Shown one piece after another: positions 41,071 to 47,546 of a stretch of 47,546 bases of DNA. The translations under genes were made by a program, and so were the position numbers. This DNA is from an uncultured Lachnospiraceae bacterium (GTDB taxonomy: Bacteria > Bacillota > Clostridia > Lachnospirales > Lachnospiraceae): positions 1 through 47,546 of the forward strand of contig CANQSK010000004.1 in the NCBI GenBank assembly GCA_947626475.1, in the 5' to 3' direction. Below the pieces are notes generated by a model, which did no database searches, was not told the DNA's origin, and saw nothing but the letters and a program-made list of their open reading frames with translations. Within the stretch, counting starts at the first letter, position 1; each line of letters opens with the position of its first letter.

Positions 41071-42192
41071 TTATTTTCTCACATTCCCGGACCTTCTGTC
41101 GAGAAGTGCCTGATAATAACGCTCCATCTCTTCAGCCTGAAAGGCCATATCATAAGAGGAAAAATCCCCTCTGTACTCCCTGACTCCCGGGTTGAGCCGC
41201 AGGGCTTCCATGGCCCACCTTTCGGCAGGGTCGGAAAGTTCCAGAAACACCACACCGTCCCGCATCCTTATCTCCGGCGAGATTCTCGTGGAGATGACAA
41301 CCTTCAGCCCGGCAGCCTGCGCTTCCACCGGCACCAGCGGCAGACCTTCATATCTGGATGGAAACACCAGAACGTCCATGGCCTGATAAAGCCTTCCCAC
41401 GTCATCCCGATTGCCCAGCATGATCACCCGGTCCCTTATGCCCAGCTTCTCCGCCTTTTTTTCAAGCTGGTCCCTGGTCTCCCCGTCTCCCACCAGCAGA
41501 AGGATCGAGTCAGAATTACACTCATGAACGATCTTAAAAATATCCAGCACAAATTCCTGATTTTTCTGAAAACAGAACCTTCCCACATGACCGACCACAA
41601 ATTTTCCGTCCAGCTCCAGCTGACGCCTCACCTGAGCGCGGACATCCGGATCATAGACGCACGCTTTCACATCGATCACGTTATGAAGGACTGTCACCTG
41701 TCCTCTCTCTGTTGCCTTTTTTCCGAACAGCCACGTTCCTGCCGAGACAGAACAGGCGGCGTAATCTGTGGCATAAGTCCTGGAAAAGGTGCGGAGAATG
41801 TTTTTGGCGATATTCTTCTTCCCTTCGCCTCTGGCCGCGGATGAATGGCTTTGGGAAACACGTATGGGAACACCCGCTTTCTTCGCCGCGTAAAGCGGAA
41901 AAACACTCAGCGTATTTACGTGAGAGTGAACGATCTGGTATCTGTTTTCCCTGAAAATTCGGGTGAGTGTACTTATGTACTTTCCAAGCCTGCGGTAGGA
42001 AGGAATCCTGTACACGCGCCCGCCAAGCTTCTCAATCTCTTCGTAAGGAACCTTTGTCGAGTCCTCATTGACAAAAAAATCAAACTGCACCTTACTCCGG
42101 TCAATAAACCGATAATGATTCATGACGAAGGCTTCTACGCCGTAACCCGTCATAACGCCAAGAACCTGCGCGACCCGCAGCTGTTTGTCCAT
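41071..42192 (-). CDS. glycosyltransferase family 4 (EpsF-like)
   Basis: This 373-residue GT-B enzyme has an N-terminal acceptor domain (VAQVLGVMTGYGVEAFVMNHY, IVHSHVNTLSVFPLY) and a C-terminal nucleotide-sugar domain with VGHVGRFCFQKNQEFVLDIF and the EX7E motif in PSRYEGLPLVPVEAQ. Family 4 enzymes are retaining and cytosolic, adding sugars to a lipid-linked glycan. It lies 25 nt after the alpha/beta hydrolase gene and 23 nt before the adenylating enzyme gene. It is closely related to the second glycosyltransferase at the right edge, with the same FGKK and PSRYEG blocks. Confidence 0.93.
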   Translation of the reverse strand: MDKQLRVAQVLGVMTGYGVEAFVMNHYRFIDRSKVQFDFFVNEDSTKVPYEEIEKLGGRVYRIPSYRRLGKYISTLTRIFRENRYQIVHSHVNTLSVFPLYAAKKAGVPIRVSQSHSSAARGEGKKNIAKNILRTFSRTYATDYAACSVSAGTWLFGKKATERGQVTVLHNVIDVKACVYDPDVRAQVRRQLELDGKFVVGHVGRFCFQKNQEFVLDIFKIVHECNSDSILLLVGDGETRDQLEKKAEKLGIRDRVIMLGNRDDVGRLYQAMDVLVFPSRYEGLPLVPVEAQAAGLKVVISTRISPEIRMRDGVVFLELSDPAERWAMEALRLNPGVREYRGDFSSYDMAFQAEEMERYYQALLDRRSGNVRK

Positions 42193-42217
42193 GTCTGTTA
42201 CCTTACCCTTCTGCCGC

Positions 42218-43114
42218 TCACTGCGCCGGAAGATATTTGTGTAAAAATTCCATCGCTTCCGCCAGTTCGCCTTCTTCCCCTGCCAGCGCGTGGACGTGTC
42301 CCGGTTTGATCGCGACGGTCAGATTATTGGAATATTCCGCAGCCTCCTTCTGGAACGAATAGATCCCGTCTATGGACATCAGCGGATCCACATCGCTGTT
42401 CACCAGCAAAACGGGAACGCTCAGCAACCTGCCCATGTTCTGATCCGGTGAATGTTGGAGCAGTTCAGTGCGAAGCTTGCTGGCATCCGCCGGCTTCGTC
42501 ATATTCGTCGTCGCGCCGTTGCATCGGATTCCATACATGTTCTGCACGTTTACCAGGGTACTCCAGACAGGTGTTCCGTAGAAACTGATCACGCACTGGG
42601 GCCTTACGTCGCTGTATGCGGTAAAGTACAATGCCGTGAGAGCTCCTAAGGAGTTTCCGGCCACACAGAAATGCTCCGCGTCCACGTAATCCACCGCTTT
42701 ATACCTGGCCACCAGTGTTTCGACATTTCCGGAGGATCTCACAATAATATCGTAGGGGTTGAGCGCATCCGGCGAAATATCCTCTCCTTCTCCAGCCAGA
42801 TCAGGCGCCACCACCGTATATCCCGCGTCCGCAAACTCTTTCGCATAGCCAACCATGGATATCTTATCATTGCTGGCGGAATGAAGAAGGATCAGGAGAG
42901 GGCTTATCTGCGGAGCGCCCTTTTTCCTCAGCTCATAATAGTGAAGGCCTGTTTCATCCACCTCCCTCATATCATAGCCATCCTTCAGATATTCAATGAT
43001 GGCACTCTCTGTCAAAGCACCTGACGCAGATGAGGCGTAGGCCACATGAAAGCTGCCCAGCAGAGCCGCCAGGGTACAGAATACAACCAAAATACTTTTT
43101 CTTATTTTTCGCAT
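42218..43114 (-). CDS. secreted alpha/beta hydrolase
   Basis: This 298-residue protein has a signal peptide (RKSILVVFCTLAALLGSFHVAYA) and a full alpha/beta hydrolase fold. The nucleophile elbow is AGNSLGAL (Ser155), the acid is Asp243 (NSDVDPLM) and the base is His275 (PGHVHAL). Its ATG overlaps the carrier protein gene by 13 nt, with AGGAGG inside that gene, so both are made in step. It should act outside the cell as an esterase, deacylase or acyltransferase. Its tight coupling to a carrier protein and a membrane acyltransferase suggests that it works on an acylated polymer. No lipobox cysteine is seen. Confidence 0.9.
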   Translation of the reverse strand: MRKIRKSILVVFCTLAALLGSFHVAYASSASGALTESAIIEYLKDGYDMREVDETGLHYYELRKKGAPQISPLLILLHSASNDKISMVGYAKEFADAGYTVVAPDLAGEGEDISPDALNPYDIIVRSSGNVETLVARYKAVDYVDAEHFCVAGNSLGALTALYFTAYSDVRPQCVISFYGTPVWSTLVNVQNMYGIRCNGATTNMTKPADASKLRTELLQHSPDQNMGRLLSVPVLLVNSDVDPLMSIDGIYSFQKEAAEYSNNLTVAIKPGHVHALAGEEGELAEAMEFLHKYLPAQ

Positions 43115-43341
43115 AATTTTCCTCCTGTTATATTCGCCAGGTCTCCCAATGTCACAATATCCCTCAGTTGACGGTCCGTGAAATGCACGGAAAACCGGCT
43201 CTCGATACGAAAGATAAAATCAAAGATCTCCAGGGAAGATAACTCCATATCCGTCAGGATCGAGGTGTCTTCTCCCCACTCAATCTCTTCACTGCAGTAT
43301 TCCTTCGCTATCTCAATGATCTCTTTCAGCAGCGATTCCAT
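43102..43341 (-). CDS. acyl carrier protein
   Basis: This 79-residue acidic four-helix protein has the phosphopantetheine site at Ser36 in MELSSLEIFDF, where the usual DSL is SSL. RIESRFSVHFTDRQL gives helix III. It is distinct from the fatty-acid ACP in its site and lies far from fab genes. It starts 2 nt after the acyltransferase-3 gene and overlaps the secreted hydrolase gene, so the three are translated as a block. It likely receives an acyl group from the adenylating enzyme encoded in the same operon. Confidence 0.9.
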   Translation of the reverse strand: MESLLKEIIEIAKEYCSEEIEWGEDTSILTDMELSSLEIFDFIFRIESRFSVHFTDRQLRDIVTLGDLANITGGKLCEK

Positions 43342-43343
43342 CC

Positions 43344-44360
43344 CTATCCCCCCTTTCCTTTTCCGGCAACCGGCTCCTTGGCGGACACTCTCTGCTTACA
43401 CCAGACCATAACGCGGCACAGTGCCGCGATCAGCGCCAACCTGAGCAGAAAATACAGCATAAGGTTCGGAAAACTCGTCCTTGGGATAAACCGTACCAGA
43501 AGCTTCCATGGAAAAACTCCGTCCTCAACGTTGTGTATGCAGAGAACCCACAGAGAGTACCTTCCGGCCAGTCGGACCGGCTCCAGCACCCTCCAGTCCA
43601 GATCATTTAAATAGAGAAACAGCCGGATCAGCAGGAACGCACCGCACAGCGCAGCAGGTATGATAATCAGACTGTTACGAATCTTGTACAGCGCCAGATC
43701 CATGCTGCCTAGACAGCCTCCCGCCAGCCAGACCGCGATCAGAAGGACATAGACGCGGGGCGCGATTCTCTTTTCAAGAAGCTTTTTCCTCTTGATCAGG
43801 TAGCCAGCGTAAACATAGAAAAAGGCAATAAGTCCCTGGCTGATCTGAAACGGCAGCTGGAACTGCAGCGACAGACCGCCTGCCAGACCGCATACACACG
43901 CTGCGATGATCTGCCCTCTCTCACGCAAGATATTTATCACCAGATAATAGACGCACCAGGCGATGAACAGGGCAAACACAAACCACACGCTGACAAGCCT
44001 GCCCCTTTCGCCGGATATGACCAGCAGGGTAGAGATCAGAAACACATCCGTCCAGTCCTTCATATTGTGAATCAGCGCCCTGTGCACCCCTCCCACACTT
44101 ATGATGATAAGGGCCACGATCACGTAGGGCACAAGAAGGAACTTGGCGCTGTTTGCAATCCCGTCCTTCACCTTTCTCTTCTTAAGCCAGTATCCGCTGA
44201 CCACAAAAAGTGCCGGTATCAGTGTGGCCTCCAGGATTCTCACAGGCAGCGTATCCTTTAAGTTCAAAAAAATCAGGGTATGGCGCAGGATCGCGATGAT
44301 GACAATGCTCCCTTTCAACAGATCGAACATGGTCAGACCCATCCTTGGCTGCAGCTTCAT
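43344..44360 (-). CDS. acyltransferase family 3 membrane protein (OafA/WecH-like)
   Basis: This 338-residue protein has about ten membrane spans and the family-3 opening MFDLLKGSIVIIAILRHTLIF, with the conserved His27 near the end of the first span. These proteins move acyl groups, commonly acetyl from acetyl-CoA, onto extracytoplasmic sugars. Unusually, its gene is fused in translation context with a carrier protein gene (2-nt gap). It may therefore take acyl groups from ACP; this is inference. It starts 13 nt after the flippase gene, with GAAGGAG upstream. Confidence 0.85.
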   Translation of the reverse strand: MKLQPRMGLTMFDLLKGSIVIIAILRHTLIFLNLKDTLPVRILEATLIPALFVVSGYWLKKRKVKDGIANSAKFLLVPYVIVALIIISVGGVHRALIHNMKDWTDVFLISTLLVISGERGRLVSVWFVFALFIAWCVYYLVINILRERGQIIAACVCGLAGGLSLQFQLPFQISQGLIAFFYVYAGYLIKRKKLLEKRIAPRVYVLLIAVWLAGGCLGSMDLALYKIRNSLIIIPAALCGAFLLIRLFLYLNDLDWRVLEPVRLAGRYSLWVLCIHNVEDGVFPWKLLVRFIPRTSFPNLMLYFLLRLALIAALCRVMVWCKQRVSAKEPVAGKGKGG

Positions 44361-44373
44361 GGTTTTTCTCCTT

Positions 44374-45795
44374 CTACTTTTTTATGATCTCCCTAAGCTC
44401 CGCGACAGAACGCAGGAGTTTTTTTCTGCCGATGCCCAAAAACAGCAGGTACGCCGCAAAATAAACCGCGAAAGCCGCACACCCCGGAAGCGACCAGCTG
44501 CTGAAAATGAAGGCGGCTGTCAGCCCTCCTTCCAGCAGATGATCCCGCAGGACGGGAAGCGGCATCTGCCGGGCCAGCAAAGACTCCGTAAGAACGGCTT
44601 TTACAGCGTACAGCAGGATGATGGACAGCACCGCCAGATCCAGGTTTCCCCAAATATGTACTGTGCAGAACGTCAGCGCAGCGCTGATCAGCACGGTGCA
44701 GATGTTCACCTTCATGATATCCTTCTCCCTGCGGAGTGTCTTTAGGTAAGTCAGGGTCAGCACGCTGGTCCTCGTCTCGTAGATGCACAGGGGGAATAAG
44801 ATCGCAAGGTATCTCAGACTCTCTCTGTACTGGGGAAGCCAGAGCTCAAGGAGCCTCCTGGCCGGAACATAGCACAGAAGGAATCCGTACATCGCCGCCG
44901 TCAGGCAGCTGCGAACAGGAAGGTAAAGTTCGGACAGCACTTCCCTCCTGGTTCTGCGCAGCATGGGATAAAGCACGACTCCCACGGCGGAAATGCAGGT
45001 GATCAGCATGTTCGCCATACTTAAGGAGAGCGAGATCCTGCCAAAGGTATCGATACCCCAGTGCTCTTCCATGGCAAAGCGAACAATTCCCACGATCAGC
45101 TGGGCGGCCAGGCCGGCCAGACAAAGCTTACTGCCTGTTCGTATGAGTTCACGGGCAAGGGACAGGGACCGTCGCAGAGGGGCGGGCCTTTGAAACGTCA
45201 CTTCCCGGCACAGCCAGACAGCGTACAGGAGCATAACCGCGGCGCTTAATATCTCCATACAGGCAAAATACCGGAAATCCCGTCTGCCCAGAGCAAGACA
45301 CAGAATCACGAGGAAAAAATACAGCATCCGCTCTCCGGTATAGTTTCTGGCGTACTCCCTGATCCGGTGGGTCGCCTGAAGGATCATCTGCAGCTGGTAC
45401 TTCAGGATCTGAATCCCGGTGAATGCCATGGCCAGTTTCAAAGCCAACAGCTTTTTCGGATCGGAGATCAGCCGGTCTCCCGCCAAAAGCACTATGGCGG
45501 CAAACAGCGTCTCGTATACGGCAAGACTGAAAAACTGCCCGCTCAGTTCCCGGCCGTCAAGCCTGCGGTAATCCTCCCCACCGTATTTGAGGAGTATTCC
45601 ATCGCCCCATCCCAAGGAGGAGAAATTCAGGTAGGAACTGTAAAACGCATACAGCTGCCAGTAGCCGTAATCCTCCATGCTCAGAAGCTTCGGCAGGAAC
45701 ATTGTCAAAATGAAGGTCGTTATAATCCTGCTCAGATTCGCTCCAACTACATAAAAAACATTTTTTATAAACAATCGAATCTGCACATTGTTCAT
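44374..45795 (-). CDS. Wzx-type oligosaccharide flippase (MOP superfamily)
   Basis: This 473-residue protein has twelve to fourteen predicted spans and opens IKNVFYVVGANLSRIITTFILTMFLPKLL, typical of polysaccharide flippases of the MOP exporter group. It would flip lipid-linked repeat units across the membrane. It lies between the EpsG-type polymerase gene (34 nt upstream) and the acyltransferase gene (13 nt downstream). Together with those genes it forms a Wzx/Wzy-type polymer route. Confidence 0.9.
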   Translation of the reverse strand: MNNVQIRLFIKNVFYVVGANLSRIITTFILTMFLPKLLSMEDYGYWQLYAFYSSYLNFSSLGWGDGILLKYGGEDYRRLDGRELSGQFFSLAVYETLFAAIVLLAGDRLISDPKKLLALKLAMAFTGIQILKYQLQMILQATHRIREYARNYTGERMLYFFLVILCLALGRRDFRYFACMEILSAAVMLLYAVWLCREVTFQRPAPLRRSLSLARELIRTGSKLCLAGLAAQLIVGIVRFAMEEHWGIDTFGRISLSLSMANMLITCISAVGVVLYPMLRRTRREVLSELYLPVRSCLTAAMYGFLLCYVPARRLLELWLPQYRESLRYLAILFPLCIYETRTSVLTLTYLKTLRREKDIMKVNICTVLISAALTFCTVHIWGNLDLAVLSIILLYAVKAVLTESLLARQMPLPVLRDHLLEGGLTAAFIFSSWSLPGCAAFAVYFAAYLLFLGIGRKKLLRSVAELREIIKK

Positions 45796-45829
45796 TCCTG
45801 CATTTCACCTTTTAGCAGTAATTCTTTTA

Positions 45830-46888
45830 TTATCTGAAAAATACCAGTTTATACGGGATAGCATCGTAAGACCCGCTGACGTACACTTCAAATAAAAATC
45901 TCACCAAAAGGACACTGATTATGGCTGCCGCCGCCAGCACGCGCATACGGTCGTTGTCCTCCTTTCTCAAGATTATGGAAAAACTCAGCACATCCACCAC
46001 TTCAAAAGCAGTAGCGATTCTGTTCGCCCCAGGCAGCTCAGCCGAAAGCAGCAGCATAACGAAGGCTGCTGTCATCATCCAGGTCATCCATTCATAATCC
46101 CGGTCGCGATCCGGAAAACGCGCCAGATAAAATATGTGTATCAGCACTAGCACCGACATTATAAGAAAGCCGCTATGAATGAACTCGTGTTGGTCATAAT
46201 AACCTCCCAGATAGTGCGCAAACCTTGTTACCCGATACACTCCCCGCAGCAGAATCTTCAGTATCGGATAGCCGACCGTCAAAGCCGCCAGGACACCCAG
46301 GCATCTTCGCGGAGTCGCCCGGAAGCCGTAAAGGAAATAAACCGGCAGGTATATGAAGGAGGACGTATGGAATGTCATACCGATCAGGTTCAGCAAAAAG
46401 TATCTCTTCCAGTCTCTTCGGGTCAGGTATTTCACCGAGTAGAGGAAGATGGACATGGCCAGGGTCTGCCGGATTGCGGTAAGGGACAGAAAATACGTGC
46501 TTCCGATAAAAAAAACCAGGATGCTGAACGGAATCAGGCGGGATTGCTGGCAAATGGCCGTAAAAAAGAAAATCATTGTAATCAATCCTGTAAAGGCCAG
46601 CGGCCACCACACATCGTCTGTAAACAGCCGAAAAAACCGGTAAATCAGAGTAAAGCCCTTATCAGGAGACGGCTGCATACCTAATTTCATCAGATCAAAG
46701 CCGCCCTTGTAGATAACCACCCAGTCCGTGCCTACCTCGTACCGGAAAACCGTAACAAAGATAAAGGGCAGCGCTGCGAGGACGCAGAATGTGATGTAAC
46801 TGCTCCGGAGCTGTTCATAGGGTTTCGCCCGCCAGGCGTAGCCCGCAAAAAACAGCGATATGGCCAGCATCGTGATATAAATTCCCAT
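45830..46888 (-). CDS. EpsG family membrane protein (Wzy-like polymerase)
   Basis: This 352-residue protein has about ten spans. FRYEVGTDWVVIYKGGFD and SLTAIRQTLAMSIFLYSVKYL are hallmarks of the EpsG family (GTDW-Y and the RQ-A motifs), which are thought to polymerise exopolysaccharide repeats. ATG 46888 has GGGGGTG upstream, and the glycosyltransferase stop (TGA) lies in that ribosome site. The 20-codon longer frame overlaps the preceding gene and was rejected. Confidence 0.92.
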   Translation of the reverse strand: MGIYITMLAISLFFAGYAWRAKPYEQLRSSYITFCVLAALPFIFVTVFRYEVGTDWVVIYKGGFDLMKLGMQPSPDKGFTLIYRFFRLFTDDVWWPLAFTGLITMIFFFTAICQQSRLIPFSILVFFIGSTYFLSLTAIRQTLAMSIFLYSVKYLTRRDWKRYFLLNLIGMTFHTSSFIYLPVYFLYGFRATPRRCLGVLAALTVGYPILKILLRGVYRVTRFAHYLGGYYDQHEFIHSGFLIMSVLVLIHIFYLARFPDRDRDYEWMTWMMTAAFVMLLLSAELPGANRIATAFEVVDVLSFSIILRKEDNDRMRVLAAAAIISVLLVRFLFEVYVSGSYDAIPYKLVFFR

Positions 46889-46892
46889 GCCG

Positions 46893-47546
46893 TCACCCCC
46901 AAGTCCCCTGCCGGTAAAAGTGATCCAGCTTTTTTGCTTCCTGTTCAATGAGAAGATTTCTCTCCGCCAGCTTCCTGTACACGTCCTTTCCGCGGCCTTG
47001 CGCGGCTGCCTCCCGAATCTGACGGCACCAGACGGAGACGCCCTCCGTCAGCGGCAGTATCCTCACTTTTTCAGACAATATCTGCCCCGGCACAACTGCC
47101 GGGGATGCCACAACGGGAAGGCCGGCGATCTGTGCTTCAATCGGTACAAGAGGCCAGCCCTCATATCGGGACGGAAATACCAGCACATCCATGGCCATGT
47201 ACCAACAGTTTACTTCCCCCGTAGGCGGCACGAACATTACTCTTTCGGAAATTCCCAACGCTTTGGCCTGCTCCTTTACCTGTTCCAGCAGTGGACCGTC
47301 TCCGATCAGCACAAGACGGCTGTTTTCCTCCTGCCTGCGGTATCCGGCGAACACCTCCAGCAAAAAACTGTGATTTTTCTGTTTATGGAAACGCCCTACG
47401 TGCCCCAGCACGGTGCAGCCCTTGAGTCCGTATTTCCTGCGCATTTTCTCCCGGATACCGGCGTCAAACCGGAACGTCTCATAATCCAGAGCGTTATTCA
47501 TGATGACGGCGCTCTTCGCTCCTTTTTTTCCAAAGAGATAGCGGGC
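46893..47546 (-). CDS. glycosyltransferase family 4, C-terminal part (cut by window edge)
   Basis: The frame is open from the stop at 46893 to the right edge, giving 217 codons without a start; the ATG at 47501 is internal. ARYLFGKKGAKSAVIMNNALD, beyond that ATG, matches the same block in the glycosyltransferase at 41071-42192 (LFGKKATERG). VGRFHKQKNHSFLLEVF, VLIGDGPLLEQVKEQAKALG and the EX7E motif PSRYEGWPLVPIEAQ show the donor domain of family 4. It should add a sugar to the same lipid-linked glycan. The N-terminal acceptor domain and the operon promoter lie outside the window. Confidence 0.93.
   Translation of the reverse strand, partial: ARYLFGKKGAKSAVIMNNALDYETFRFDAGIREKMRRKYGLKGCTVLGHVGRFHKQKNHSFLLEVFAGYRRQEENSRLVLIGDGPLLEQVKEQAKALGISERVMFVPPTGEVNCWYMAMDVLVFPSRYEGWPLVPIEAQIAGLPVVASPAVVPGQILSEKVRILPLTEGVSVWCRQIREAAAQGRGKDVYRKLAERNLLIEQEAKKLDHFYRQGTWG

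Noticed and set aside
47191-47501. Complete glycosyltransferase gene starting at the ATG at 47501
   Set aside because: The frame continues to the window edge with conserved glycosyltransferase sequence, so this Met is internal.

Overview
The window looks like chromosomal DNA of a Gram-positive anaerobe of the Bacillota (Clostridia), most likely a Lachnospiraceae-type gut bacterium. I infer this from gene content and style: a T-box in front of pheST, strong GGAGG-type ribosome sites, sigma-A type promoters, a PPi-type phosphofructokinase, an Rpn-family nuclease with a charged Gly/Glu/Lys tail, an UMF1-type MFS protein, an NlpC/P60 protein with several SH3 domains, and a very large von Willebrand A surface protein. 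Most of the window is fairly GC-rich, with a visibly AT-richer stretch at about 4.4-7.4 kb. I see no rRNA, tRNA, CRISPR array, insertion sequence or phage gene.

Layout. (1) 1-1771: pheS and the 5' end of pheT on the minus strand behind a T-box and promoter. (2) 1784-2752: a stand-alone Rpn/PD-(D/E)XK nuclease gene. (3) 2911-10541: a complete minus-strand operon, yhfZ-yhfY-yhfU-yhfT-php-yhfS-yhfX-yhfW, equivalent to the enterobacterial yhf cluster whose pathway is, to my knowledge, not settled. It has a perfect-consensus promoter and its own terminator. (4) 10607-16200: an ECF transporter S component, a heterodimeric ABC exporter and an UMF1-family MFS protein. (5) 16264-18505, plus strand: a YihY/BrkB membrane protein and a PPi-type phosphofructokinase. 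(6) 18521-25759, minus strand: M32 carboxypeptidase, Nudix hydrolase, a penicillin-binding transpeptidase with its FtsW/RodA partner, and a U32 peptidase (RlhA-like). (7) 25778-28208: ruvA-ruvB-zapA. (8) 28237-31751: a YprB-type exonuclease on the plus strand, converging on an SH3/NlpC-P60 cell-wall hydrolase and a cytidylate-kinase-like protein.

(9) 31785-47546: one long minus-strand surface-polymer operon that enters from beyond the right edge. Its order is glycosyltransferase (cut), EpsG-type polymerase, Wzx-type flippase, acyltransferase-3 membrane protein, acyl carrier protein, secreted alpha/beta hydrolase, second glycosyltransferase, acyl-adenylating enzyme, a 2128-residue vWA surface protein and a DUF6056-type membrane protein, ending in a perfect hairpin terminator. 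The adenylating enzyme, carrier protein, membrane acyltransferase and secreted hydrolase together suggest a Dlt-like acyl-transfer route, acting on an exopolysaccharide or on the giant surface protein. This is the best candidate here for an undescribed system; the intact yhf operon is second.

All family assignments come from reading motifs by eye. Start codons were chosen by ribosome-site spacing. No database search was possible.
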